Assembly (NCBI RefSeq): GCF_003597395.2
Contig: NC_133774.1
Span: forward strand, 35,994,759 to 36,058,758
From: Chelonoidis abingdonii
Lineage: Eukaryota; Chordata; Testudines; Testudinidae
Reading direction: 5' to 3'
Length of the DNA stretch: 64,000 nucleotides
The position numbers were made by a program, and so were the translations under genes. Positions 1 to 10,789 of the stretch are shown one piece after another; the first letter of the stretch is position 1; each line of letters opens with the position of its first letter. The notes below the pieces were generated by a model. It searched no databases, was not told the origin of the DNA, and was given only the letters and a program-made list of their open reading frames with translations.

Positions 1-393
1 TGCTTCTGAAATAAATGTAGTCAAACTTTATTAATTCTGGGTCACTGAGAACGAAAATGATGCTTAAAATTGTTGATTGGCTCTAGTCTAGCTGTTGGGT
101 TCCAGACTACAGCAGTGGACATCTCCTGGCAGGTGATGTTAGGTTTCCATGTTCCGTGACCGTCAAAATGATCTCGTCCCATTCTTTTTCATGGAAGGTG
201 ATCTGTAGCTGCAACAACATCGATGGTGTGATGGCAGCCATCAACATCGTTCACATCCAGATGAGTGGAGACTGTTCATTGATTCATCAAAGAGAGTCTT
301 AAAGCTGTTTTGCTGCATAATGGCAATTTTTGCCATCAATTCCAGTTGGTATGCAGTCCACATGAAGGAAACCTATGACAACATGAAACACTT

Positions 394-1190
394 TTGAGGT
401 GCATAAACTATGACCAACATCATGGCAAGCTTTGTGGCGATTTGAAGGTTGTTGCTCTCTTGCTTGGTCTGCAGATTGGATACACAAAGTACTGCTGTTT
501 TCTCTGCGAATGGATAGTTGTGCAAGAGATTCACTACATCAAGAAAGATTGGCCACTCGACAGTCACTGGAGCCTGGGAGGAAAAGTGTTCAGCATTCAC
601 CACTTGTTGAATCAAGGAAATTTTGTTACCCACCTTACACATCAAAGCTGGATCTGATGAAGAACTTTGTCAAGGCCATTGACAAAACACAAGCAGCTTT
701 TAAGTACCTCATTGGAAAATTTCCAAGGTTAAGCAAAGCTAAGATAAAGGAAGGTGTCTTTGTTGGTCCTCAGATTCGTAAACTTCTTCGAGATGATGCA
801 TTTGACCATGCACTGGCGTGGCAAGGAAAAAGACGGCATGGAAAGCCTTCAGTTAGTGGCAATAAATTTTCTCGGAAACAACAAGGCAGACAACTACAGG
901 TGTTGGTGGAAAACCTCCTCAAGGCATACAAAAGCCTTGGTTGTAACATGTCACTAAAGATACATTTTTTGCACTCTCATCTAGATTTTTTCCAGCCGAA
1001 CTGCGGAGCAGTGAGCGACGAGCACGGCGAGCGATTTCACCAGGAATGCACACAATGGAGAAACGCTATCAGGAGCAAATGGAGCCCATCAATGCTTGCA
1101 GACTACTGCTGACAGTGACAGGAGATGCTCCATTTAATGAATACAAGAGACAAGCCAAAGAAGCGCCGAGTAGACACTGAATAGACTAAA
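394..1190 (+). pseudogene. Degraded ORF of a repeat-borne protein family
   Basis: The plus strand reads as a broken protein across at least two frames: LCGDLKVVALLLG near 432-470, then a frame running to about 1110 with KIHFLHSHLDFF and AVSDEHGERFHQE, and SMLADYC at the end. I recall this block (YKSLGCNMSLKIHF, then DEHGERFHQ) from multicopy predicted proteins in many arthropod, hydra and some vertebrate genomes, which suggests a mobile-element passenger. I cannot name the family. Frameshifts near 540-660 and 1050 and the end after 1110 show the copy is dead. The stretch from 1 to 393 looks like more of the same element, with stops in every frame. No terminal repeats were found. Confidence 0.5.
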
Positions 1191-1479
1191 CTATGTACAT
1201 AATAGTTTTTCTGCTGTTTCATAATAAATTTTATTATATAACCCTTTTGCCTGATTTTAAAGTGTTACATAAACAGGACAGGTGAATATTATCATGTAAA
1301 GCAACCAAAACACATGAAAAGACCTAGGTTTACAATTTATGATTAAACTCTACTACTACACATAACATAGACATAAATGTAAAAACTTAAATATCTTAGA
1401 AACAGTATCCAATCAGTTGTTTTAATTGTCATATTTGAATTCAGCACATCAAAATACATAATAAATACCACATTTTATC

Positions 1480-1822
1480 TCTGAAGCAGACGACTTCTCA
1501 AAAACTGTAGACCAGTGTTACCAAAGAGAAGGTTAAGGAATGACTCGATTACAGTCTATAAGTACATGCCAGGAAAACAAATCTTTAATAATGGGCTTTT
1601 CAATCTCTCAGAGGAAGGTATAACACAATCCAATGGCTGGAAGTTGAAACTAGACAAATTCAGACTGGAAATAAGATGTAATTTTTTTTAACAGCAAGGA
1701 ACAATTTATGAAGGGTCATGGTGGGTTCTCCATCACTGACAATTTTTAAATCAAGATTGGAGGTCAGACTAGATGATCATAATGGTCCCTTCTGACCTTA
1801 AAGTCTATGAGTCTATGAGTTT
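1480..1822 (+). repeat. CR1-type LINE 3' end fragment
   Basis: The segment ends in the usual reptile CR1-type tail: 'agactagatgatcataatgg' at about 1768-1787, 'cccttctgac' just after, then a short tandem 'tctatgag'. The upstream part looks like degraded 3' untranslated sequence. It abuts an opposite-orientation CR1 piece at about 1823. Confidence 0.6.
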
Positions 1823-2690
1823 TCTAAAAGGAATGCTCTCCGCCATAGAACTTCCCCAAAATGACTCTGAGAGCATTCCTTTTAGAATTTTCCCCTTTTT
1901 GAAGACAGGTGCAATGTTTGCTCTTCTCCAGTCCTCTGGGACCTCACTCATCCTCCATGAGTTCTCAAAAATAAGCGCGAATGGTTCAGAGATTACTTTG
2001 GCTAGTTCCTTTAGTACTCTGGGGTGAATTTCTTCAGGTTCTGACAACTTGAATATATCTCTCTTATCTAAATATTTTTTAACTTGTTCATTTCCCATTC
2101 TGATCCAAGATCCTCCTTCCCCCTAGTTGTTGATATTAACTGTGTAAAGCATCTGGTCACAATTAATCTTTTTAGTGAAGACTGAATTGAAAAAGGTATT
2201 AAGCGCTCAGTCTCATGTCTTCTGTCATTTGCTCTCCTCCCTTCCCCATTAAGTAATGGACCTACCATTTCTTTTGACATTCTCTTACTTGTAATGTATT
2301 TGGAGAACCTCTTCTAATTGCCTTTTATGACCCTTGCTAAGTATAGCTCATTTTATGCCTTACCCTTTCTGATTTTGTCCCTACATGCTTGTGCTATTGT
2401 TTTATATGCAGTCTTAGCAATTTGTCCTTGTTTCCATTTTTTGTATGATTCCTTTTTGATTTTCAAGTCCTAAAAGAGCTCTTGATGCCACCATATTGGT
2501 CTCCTACTATTCTTTCTGTCTTTACTCTGCATCTGGATAATTTGCTGTTGTGCCTTTCATATTGTCACTTTTAGAAACTCCCAGCTCTCCTTTTTCACTT
2601 AGATAACCTTCATTTCTACATCCTTTATTTCTGATGTACTAGTACGCTCAACAATTTTTCTAAGTCCTTATTGTGTAAGAGTTAAACAGT
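1823..2690 (-). repeat. CR1 LINE fragment, ORF2 reverse transcriptase
   Basis: On the minus strand, 2098-1805 reads ...EEIHPRVLKELAKVISEP...SWRMSEVPEDWRRANIAPVF, the N-terminal part of a CR1 reverse transcriptase. Further upstream, 2280-2068 carries VGPLLNGEG and 2500-2300 a decayed [16 protein letters not shown] segment typical of the linker between endonuclease and reverse transcriptase. Stops and frameshifts make it non-functional. The RT fingers and palm with the catalytic YADD are missing. Confidence 0.75.
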
Positions 2691-3187
2691 TCACATAAAA
2701 ATAACAGCACAGTACTTATAAATACACACTGCACTTCCACTGTTCTTGATACCAGGATTTACTTTGGCCTGGGCCCCAAACCCCCAAATTAGGTGTAAAA
2801 AACGTAGAATTTTTGAAGTAGTTGTGTCCGTTGTTGGGCGTGAATTCTACTTACAGCAAATATTTAATGTAAAACAAATACTTAGCTGCTGGTCCTGAAT
2901 TTGAGATTCCACCTGCTCTGGGATATATTAATAATTTAAATGGGAATTAGTATTCTATGAAGAACTTGAAATATTGTTCTATTTAATCATTTCAGAAGGC
3001 AGTAGAGTACTTCAAGCATTAAAACTAACATTACAATTATACTCTCCTCCAATTTCAGTGCATCGCAATTCACAATGAAAGTACTGATTATTTCTGTCGT
3101 GTGTTAGAAATTCAGTATGGTTCAAAATTGTTTCACTTGTTTCTTCTCATCCTCATTTGTTTTATCACCTCTTGTCTCTCATTTCAC
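2691..3187. other. No gene seen
   Basis: AT-rich sequence without a coding signature or recognisable repeat. Probably old, diverged repeat remains. Confidence 0.4.
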
Positions 3188-3312
3188 ACTAAGATTGTAA
3201 GATCTTTGTGGCAAGGACTGTCTTTTTTTTTTTATTTATTGTGTACAGCGCCTAGCCCATAGGGGGCCCAGTTTCTGATTGGGGCCTCTAAGTGTTACCA
3301 CCATACAAATAA
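3188..3312 (+). repeat. SINE/LINE 3' tail (MIR/L2-like)
   Basis: The sequence runs from 'gtggcaaggactgtct' through 'tgtacagcgcctagc' and 'gattggggcctctaag' to 'acaaataataa'. This tail recurs in the window at 28835-28935 (+), 25440-25495 (-) and, more diverged, 44410-44505 (+), so it is a dispersed repeat. Confidence 0.5.
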
Positions 3313-4435
3313 TAAGAGGAACATAAGGATGCCCATAGTGGGTGTAACTGTGCCTCAGTGAGGATGCCAAATTCAGGACAAACTGCTGAGAAATAGGGTA
3401 GATACACCCCAAGACTGGTAGCTAACCCCCCATAGGATATACCAAACCAGCAACAAACTAAACTTCTGTTTCAGCACCCTGGCTAACAAGAAGTCATAAA
3501 AGCAATTTCCTGTGGCACTCCAATCTTTGTATCACTACCAAAAACACCGGATTTAAAGGTGAGTGGTTCATTACAACCAGTCTCATCAAATAAAAGGGCC
3601 TTCTGATCACCAGCCACACACCCAGGTCAATATGTAACTTAGATCCTACCCAAAAATTACTCTGATGCCAATCCTTTAGTATCTAAAATCTAAAGGTTTA
3701 TTCATAAAAGGAAAGAAAGGTGAGAGTTAAAATTGGTTAAAGGAATGAAATACATACAGTAATTGCAAAGTTCTTGGTTCAGGCTTGTAGCAGTGATGGA
3801 ATAAACTACTGGCTTAAAAAGTCTCTGGTTGCTTCCAAATCACTGGACGGACCTCAGTCCCTTGGTTAAAATGCACCCATTAGTATAAGTCCATAGTCCT
3901 GATGATGGAGCAGGATAGAGGCAAAATGGAGGTGTTTCCAGGGCCATTTATATCCTCTGCCATGTGACGGGAAACCCATTGTTTCAAACAAAAACCTCAG
4001 CACAGCTAGTGAAAAATCACAGGTGACAGATAGTGTTTGGAGTCACATGGGCAAGTCACATGTTCATGCCCAATCTCAGTCATCGCAGGAAGCCATTACC
4101 TATACTCCAGACAGCACGTTTACATGACAGTCCACTCAGTGTAGATGGGTGTCTCCCATTGTGAGTTAAGTGTCCTTTTGATGGGACACTCAATTTGAAT
4201 ACTCCCTCCAAGATGTTCTGGCTAACTACTTCATAGGTGTCACTCCAAGAGCAAACATTTGAAATCCAGTTATAGAGCTAGATGAAGGTAATATTCATAA
4301 CTTCAAATACAAAGATGATCCATGCATACAGACAGCATAATCATAACCAGCAAATCATAACCTTTTCATAGACACCACACTTGACAACCTTTGTACAAGG
4401 TTTGCTGCAAATATATAACAGTGGTTGCAACAATG
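3313..4435 (-). repeat. Probable solo LTR, antisense
   Basis: The block contains 'aaaggtttattcataaaagg' at about 3693-3712, which on the minus strand gives an AATAAA polyadenylation signal as in a retroelement LTR. The sequence resembles a turtle LTR family I have seen in intergenic DNA, but no internal coding region, primer site or clear target duplication is visible. The class (ERV or Gypsy) is undetermined and the borders are approximate. Confidence 0.35.
4116..4174 (+). repeat. 59-bp repeat unit, copy 1
   Basis: This segment recurs almost unchanged at 5884-5942, differing at one base (tctccc against tctgcc). Sequence on either side of the two copies is unrelated. Copy 1 lies inside the LTR-like block. 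Confidence 0.8.
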
Positions 4436-4439
4436 CAAC

Positions 4440-4780
4440 AATGCTCTATATGGTCATATTTTAATCAGATAATGTCAAGGTGGGTCAGATCAATGGTCCA
4501 TCTAGCCTAGTATCCTATCATCTAACAGAGGCCAATGCTATGTGCTTCAGAGGGAAAGACAGTCATTGAATGATCCATCCCCTGTCATCCACTCCCAGCT
4601 TCTGGCAATTAGAGGCTAAGGATGCCCAGAGCATGGGGGTGCATCCCTTACCCTCTTAGATAATAGCCATTGATGGATCTATCCTCCATGAACTTATCTA
4701 ATTATTTTATGAACCCCATTATAGTTTTGGCCTTTGCAACATTCCCTGGCAATGAGTTCCACAGATTGACTGTTGCAGTG
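4440..4780 (-). repeat. CR1 LINE 3' fragment
   Basis: The segment matches, in reverse complement, the end of the CR1 copy at 9300-10785: 'atggtccatctagcctagta', 'gccaatgctatgtgcttcag', 'atagccattgatggatctat' and 'gcaatgagttccacagattg' occur in the same order. It stops abruptly at about 4780. Confidence 0.75.
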
Positions 4781-4957
4781 AGGAGGATTGGTCACCCCCA
4801 GACCCAGAGAGGGAGGAGCCCCTCACTGAACCCTATGGGCGAAGCCACTCCACTCTCAACCCGGAAGTCAGTGGGCGGGACAGGAAGTACAAAAGACTGG
4901 CTGGTGAACTCAGCTGGGGCCCAGCCACCGAAGGAGCCAGGGGTGCTTTAATAAATC
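4781..4957 (+). repeat. Possible LTR fragment
   Basis: A GC-rich 175-bp piece begins where the CR1 copy breaks and ends in 'gtgctttaataaatcaaa', which carries AATAAA. A short GC-rich unit with a terminal polyadenylation signal suggests an LTR remnant. No terminal repeat or target duplication was found. Confidence 0.25.
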
Positions 4958-5198
4958 AAAATATTGCATCCCTTTCATTGCTGGTGTTTCTTTGTCTTTT
5001 AGATTATAAATTCTTCAGAGAAGTAACTACATCTACCTCTGGGTCTGTATAACACCTAGATGTGGAATCTACAACAATATAAGAAAATAATAGTGCTTCT
5101 AGGATATCCAGTGGGGTCTGGGACCTTTTGCTGCTTGTTATAGGCCATGAATCCAAGGCTTTGGTTTTGGCCTTGCAAAACCAAAGCTATATGACTAA

Positions 5199-5493
5199 GA
5201 CCATGTCTACACTACCACTTACATCAACAAAACGTATGTGGCACAGGGGTGTGAAAAAACCACACCCCTGAGGAACATAAGTTTTGCTGGCATAAATGGT
5301 CATGTACACAGTGCTATGTCAGCATGAGAGCTTCTCTCACCTATAGAACTACCGCCACTTGTGGAGGTGATTTTATTATTTTGACAGGGGAGCTCTCTCC
5401 CATTGCATAGAGCAGCGACATAAGCAATCTTACAGTGGCGTAGCTGCATCGGTACAGTAGTGCCGCTGTAAGCTCACTAATATAGATATGGCC
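5199..5493. mobile_element. PIF/Harbinger-type MITE
   Basis: A 295-bp element has imperfect terminal inverted repeats (left 'gaccatgtctacact', right the inverse of 'aatatagatatggcc') and is flanked by TAA at 5196-5198 and 5494-5496. A 3-bp TAA/TTA duplication and a GTCTACACT terminus are the pattern of PIF/Harbinger non-autonomous elements. No coding capacity. Confidence 0.65.
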
Positions 5494-5883
5494 TAAGTTT
5501 TTAGTAAACCATAAGCCAAGACCTTTGACCTTCCTCAACTACATGGTCAAAAATGTAAATACTAAGTCAGTTACCGTTGAATACTATATAGATAATATAA
5601 TCTTGTACATGTAATGGGCACAATGCTGAAGTCTGTACTCTGGTAAAATTCCTCCTGGGATCAGTGGGAGTTTTACTTGCGTAAAGCCTACAGAAGTGGG
5701 CCTATACAGCATAAGAGAATGGAGATAGCTGGAAATTTCTAATGCACCAGTCACTATAATGTCTAAACACTGTGGGTTAAAGACTTGCCCCACTGAAGCG
5801 AATGGGAGTTTTGCTATTGATTTCAATGGAGCCAGTATTTGTCCCTAGTTATATTCAATAGCATGATGCTAACAAAGCCAGAA

Positions 5884-5942
5884 CGTTTACATGACAGTCC
5901 ACTCAGTGTAGATGGGTGTCTGCCATTGTGAGTTAAGTGTCC
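5884..5942 (+). repeat. 59-bp repeat unit, copy 2
   Basis: Second copy of the unit at 4116-4174, same orientation, one mismatch, with unrelated flanks. It begins 'acgtttacatgacagtcc' and ends 'gagttaagtgtcc'. Confidence 0.8.
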
Positions 5943-7503
5943 CAGAAAAGCTGTGAAAGGCATTGTTCAAAGGCTGATTCCAGTTTCAATGATTATGAAA
6001 GAAAATATTTGCATCACTCTTTTAAAACACCATGAAAAATAAGGGAGATGAAGACAAATAGTTATTTTGTTCTGTTTTTCCCAGGACAATGTGGCTTACG
6101 CATATAGGACCAGAGTGTGGTATTTAGGAAAGTGCCCTGAGAAGAGGAGGCAGCGCAAAGACATTTCACCTCACAAGGAGGCGGGCTCTCAACTTCAGTT
6201 GAGACTGTTTCTTGTGAATGGCAGTTGGAGTATTAAGATGCAGCACAATGCTTCCTAGCTCATCAGTCCCACTTCATAAGCCAGGGAGGGGAACAAGGCC
6301 ATTGCCTGGTCTTACCCACCCACCCCTTTTTGGAGACTTATCCCTCAGGGGAGCACTGGAGCAAGCAGCCCCTGTGCTCCCCAGAATACAGCAACTTCTA
6401 CTGGGTTTGATCTTGCTCCCATACCATTTAAATCAGTGATGCAGGTTCAGCTCATTCTGAGCAGCCTTTGTACAGCTCTACAAGAGCAAAGAACCTTTAT
6501 CCTTCCCCTGTCCAGCTGCTCAGAGCCCTCTCATGGTGCGGCATGAAAAGCAGACATTTTTAGTGTCAAATTTACAGTTCATTAATGTTTTTACCATATA
6601 GTGTTCTGCGGCTTTTAAGAATGTGTACTAAAATCTTGATGCAACAGAATCCAGTCTAGACTGTAAAAGCAAGCAATCTATTGACTTGTTTTAACTAATT
6701 TATTCATGGTTGTTCCCCCTCCCCATTTTGGAGGGGAAAAGTTCCTTTGATACAGCTGGTTTATAAGAAGACTTCTCCCACTCACTTCTATTTTCTGCTC
6801 TACATATTCACTTTAATCTCCGGTGAAGCTAAACGGAAATGCCAGTGAAGTTCAAGAGGAGGATACTGTCTGCTTTGCCCTTGTGACCTCCCATATAATT
6901 AATTTTTCCTGAAAGTGTGACAGACAGGGGTACATTGTTCACAAATAAAGCTATTTCATATATTTTACCCCAGCAGTTGCATGTTCTGTAATGCTGCACA
7001 AAAGCAACTGCAGCCGTTATCAATTCCTCTGCTTAGTCATTTTAATAATGCTGTTAAAGAACAAAATTAAAGTGTCCTAGGAATTGTTTCCCAATAGTAG
7101 ATAGGTTACATCAGACAAACAAATATACTGCATAGAGTAAAGAAAAAAATATCCCTTTTCAAAAATATTCTGTCAATTAAAAGAAAAGTAATATGTTCTG
7201 TTTTTCTAAATGCTGTTTCAATTATTGGTAGTATCTTTATGAACATGAACTAACAAGTAGAACCAGTTTGGAATACAATACCACAGGAATCTGAAAAAAA
7301 TCAGGGAATCTAGGCAAATAAGATTTGTGAATAGAAGGGTAAATATGAATAAACTTTGCAGAAATAATTTTTAAATTGATTTTTGACTCGGTGTCTCATA
7401 TGCAGATCCAGTTGAAACATGTCTAGAATTCTCCAAAGCTATTTGTTTGGCCACCCGCTACAAAGTACACAATTTTATGTACAATCCAATTCCCTCCCTG
7501 CCT

Positions 7504-7560
7504 GCTCTCATTCTCTCTCTTTCACACACACACATGTGCACACACGCATGCACACATGCC
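7504..7560. repeat. CA-rich simple repeat
   Basis: Interrupted (CA)n and (CT)n tract with 'cacacacacaca' and variants such as 'gcacacacgcatgcacac'. Confidence 0.8.
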
Positions 7561-7693
7561 CCAAACTCTTATACCAGCTAAATGAAGGGGAGTTAAAGCC
7601 TAGGGGGCAACCAGGGTCCAGAACTGCTGTGTGTATTGATGGAGGAGTTAAGAGGAAGTCTGATCTTGTGGTTAAGGGATTGAATGGGACTTA

Positions 7694-7973
7694 GGGCATG
7701 TCTGTATTAAGCCCTGGATCGAAGGACAGTGATCAATCCAGCGGGGGTCAATTTATAAATCGACCACTGAGTGCTCTCCCATTGACTCCGGTACTCCACC
7801 GGAGCGAGAAGCGTAGGCAGAGTTGATGGGGGAGCGTCAGCCATCAACTTACCACAGTAAAGACACCACGGTAAGTAGATCTAAGTATGTTGACTTCAGC
7901 TACATTATTCACGTAGCTGAAGTTGTGTAACTTAGATCAATTTCTCCTCCACCTTCCCAGTGTAGACCAGACC
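7694..7973. mobile_element. PIF/Harbinger-type MITE
   Basis: A 280-bp element lies between TTA at 7691-7693 and TTA at 7974-7976. Its left end is 'gggcatgtctgtatt' and its right end 'agtgtagaccagacc', imperfect inverted repeats of the GTCTACACT type. Internally it has short palindromes around 'acgtagctgaagt'. Non-coding. Confidence 0.65.
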
Positions 7974-7979
7974 TTAGAA

Positions 7980-8160
7980 GATCTGGGTACTGTTCCTAGT
8001 TTTGTCACAGACCTTTGGTGAGTCACTTCACCCCTCTGTGCCTCTGTTTCACATCTGTATAATGGGTATAGTGTTGCTCCCTTGCTAGTCATGTCTATTT
8101 ACAGTCAAATAGCTTCAGGATTGTCTTCTATAATGTGCGTGCACAGTGCCTAGCACAACA
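7980..8160 (+). repeat. MIR-like SINE
   Basis: The order 'ttcctagttttgtcacagac', 'gagtcacttcacccctctgt', 'gcctctgtttcacatctgta' and 'taatgggta' is the MIR core, compared from memory. It is followed by the 'cacagtgcctagcac' tail. Confidence 0.6.
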
Positions 8161-8184
8161 GTTATTGAGTTAAAGTGCCCTGTG

Positions 8185-8272
8185 GTGCCTCATGCCCTTC
8201 CAGAATGTGGAGAGTGGCTAAAGTTAAACCACTGAAATCCAGGAAATACTAAGTTAAGGTACACATCACCCA
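8185..8272 (+). repeat. Left arm of a 1-kb-spaced inverted repeat
   Basis: About 88 bp here ('tgcctcatgcccttccagaa' through 'gttaaggtacacatc') reappears in reverse complement at 9172-9262 with a modest number of substitutions. The two arms are about 0.9 kb apart. Confidence 0.6.
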
Positions 8273-8339
8273 TACAACACAGCCTTAATTCTGCACCCCT
8301 GGTAATAGTTAAGTAAGTGTGGTGCAAAGGTAAACAAAC

Positions 8340-8545
8340 TGCTAAGTGAAGTGATGGATTCTATATCTCTTGATGGCTTCAGATGAAGACTGGATGCCTT
8401 TCTGGAAGGTATGCTTTAGCCAAACACAAATTATGAGGCTCAGACCAGGGTTAATGGATGAAATGCTATGGCTTGTGTGATATAGGAAGTCAGTCAGACT
8501 AGATGATTTAATTCTCCCTTCTGTCCTTAAAATCTATGTATCTAT
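8340..8545 (+). repeat. CR1-type LINE 3' end
   Basis: The segment carries 'gactggatgcctttctggaa', 'gtcagactagatgatttaat' and 'tccttaaaatctatgtatct', the decayed 3' untranslated end seen also at 1480-1822. Confidence 0.55.
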
Positions 8546-9171
8546 AGTAAGTAGACATGAGGAAGTATTAAAAGAACATGCTGTTGTTTGTGTTATGTTC
8601 CACAGACTGGAATTTCAGCATTTATCTGCATTCACTACATCTGCATTGACAGTGCTAGATGTAACTATAACTGAAAAGTAGAAGGATTGTGATCTGTCAT
8701 GTGGCTGTGATATGAAGAGAGGTACAAGTGTACCCTAAGAGTTAAAGCAAGCCTCATTTCAGTGCTGAATGCTGTAGGTTGTATCAGTAGAGGTGCACAA
8801 AGGATTGTCAGCAGTCTGGTGGCATATATGGCATTGGCCTCCAGGCCTTAATAAGAGGTAAGTAAAGGTAGTATCTTAAAAGGAATCCTCTGGACAAGGG
8901 TGAAGGAGTGGTAACAGTTAGCAAATCTAGGATGGTTTGTGTAGAGTAGGCTCAATGTTTGAGTGTAGGCCAGGTGTAGGTAGCTCCTGTTTGCTATACC
9001 TGACCTAAACCCAAGCTCTTCTTTAGCAAAGAGAAGGTGTTAGATTTTGTCCTACAGTGCTCATGTGCTCTGTTGCCAGAGTGTAGCATCTTTGCTGGAT
9101 GAGTGCTAATCTGTGTGTTATTGGTATGCTGAGGCATTGCTCAAAGAGAGCAGAGTTATCATTGGGTCATG

Positions 9172-9262
9172 GGAATGCCATGTACCTTAACTTTATATTT
9201 CCTGGATCCCAGATGTTTACGTTCAGCCATTCTCCACATTTTGGAAGGGCATGAGGCAATCT
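9172..9262 (-). repeat. Right arm of the inverted repeat
   Basis: Reverse complement of 8185-8272: 'tgtaccttaacttt', 'tatttcctggat', then 'ccattctccacattttggaa' and 'gggcatgaggca'. This is either two opposed copies of one short repeat or the ends of a fold-back element. Confidence 0.6.
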
Positions 9263-9299
9263 TAATTCTGCATTAACAAAGTTTTGGGACATTTAATTT

Positions 9300-10785
9300 C
9301 CTTGTTTTAAAAAAAATCTAAATTGGTTGAAACTATAGTAAATAACAGAATTATCAGACACTTAGATTAACATGAGTTGTTGAGGAAGAGTCAACATGGC
9401 TTTTGTAAGGAAACTCATACATCACCAATCTATTAGAATTCTTTGAGGGGGTCAACAAAAATTTGGACAAGGTTGATGCCATGTATATAGTGCACTTGAA
9501 CTTTCACAAAGCCTTTGACAATGTACTTCACCAAAGGTTCTTGTGCAAAGTAAGCTGTCATGGGATAAGAGGGAAGGTTCTCTCATGGATCAGTAACTGG
9601 TTAAAAGACAGAAAACAAAGAGTAGGAATAAGTGGTCGGTTTTCAGAAAGGAGAGAAGGAGAGATGTTCCCCAGGAATCTTTACTGAAACCAGTGCTGTT
9701 CAACATATTCATAAATGATCTGGAAAGAGGGGTAAACAGTGAAATGGCAAAATTCAGAGATGGTACAAAATTACTCAAAATAGTTAAATCCAAAGCAGAC
9801 TGTGAAGAGTTACAGAAGGATCTCAGAAAACTGGATGACTGGGCAACAAAATGACAGATTAAATTCAATGTTGATAAATGCAAAGTAATGCACATTGGAA
9901 AACATAATCCCAACTATACATATAATATGATGGGGTCTAAATTAGCTGTTACCGCTCAAGAAAGAGATCTTGGAGTCATTGTGGATAGCTCTCTAACAAC
10001 ATCTTCCCAATGTGCAACAGCAGTCAAAAAAGCTAACAGAATGTCAGGAACCATTAGGAAAGAAATAGCTATTAAGACAGAAAATATCGTACTGCCATTA
10101 TGTGAATCCATGGTACACCCATATCTTGAATACTGCATGCAATTCTAGTCATCCCATCTCAAAAATATATATATATTGGAATTGGAAAAGATAGAAAGAA
10201 GGGCAACAAAAATGAGTAAGGATATGAAACAGTTTCCATATGAGACGAGGTTAAAAAGACTGGACTTTTCATCTTGGAAAAGAGATGACAAAGAGGAGAT
10301 GTGATAGAAGTCTATAAAATCGTGACTGGTGTGGAGAAAGTGAATAAGTGTTATTTACTCTTTCCCATAAGAACTAGGGGTCACCTAATGAAATTAATAG
10401 GCAGCATGTTTAAAGCAAACAAAAGAAAGTATTTCGTACAATGCACAGTCAACCTGTGGAACTCATTGCCAAGGGATGTTGTGAAGGCCAAAACTATAAT
10501 GTGGTTCATAAAAGAATTAGGTACATTCATGGAGGATAGGTCCATCAATGGCTATTACCCAAGATGATAATGGAGGCACTCCCATGCTCGGGGTGTCCTT
10601 AGCCTCCAATTGCCAGAAGCTGGAAGTGGACGACAGGGGCTGAATCACTCCATGATTGTTGGTTCTGTTCATTCCTTCTGAAGCACCTGGCACTGGCCAC
10701 TGTCAGAAGACAAGATACTGGGTTAGATGGACCCATTGGTCTGACCAAGTATGGCTGTTCTGATGTTCTTATATTCTGCACCTTT
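9300..10785 (+). repeat. CR1 LINE, 3' half of ORF2 plus 3' UTR
   Basis: Successive plus-strand pieces spell the reverse transcriptase C-terminal half: LNFHKAFDNVLHQRF and VLSWISNWLKDRKQRV (9463-9687), FNIFINDLERGV (about 9700), ERDLGVIVDSSLTTSSQCA (about 9960-10020), MVHPYLEYCMQF (to 10146) and a thumb-like MIEVYKIVTGVEKVNKC (about 10301). Stops at 9687 and about 9853 and frameshifts between pieces show it is dead. The F-x-DD catalytic box is replaced by FRDGTKLL-type sequence. The end at about 10770 ('gtatggctgttctgatgttc') is the CR1 3' terminus. Confidence 0.85.
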
Positions 10786-10789
10786 ATGT

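Larger units (their letters stand above)
5500..7690. other. No gene seen
   Basis: Intergenic sequence without recognisable exons. It includes the second copy of the 59-bp repeat and a CA-rich tract. Short ORFs here lack codon structure or homology that I recognise. Confidence 0.45.

Noticed and set aside
7419..7694. 91-aa ORF
   Set aside because: Runs over a CA/CT simple repeat (TH and HT runs) and lacks any homology I recognise.
9590..9913. 107-aa minus-strand ORF
   Set aside because: Antisense shadow of the CR1 reverse transcriptase.
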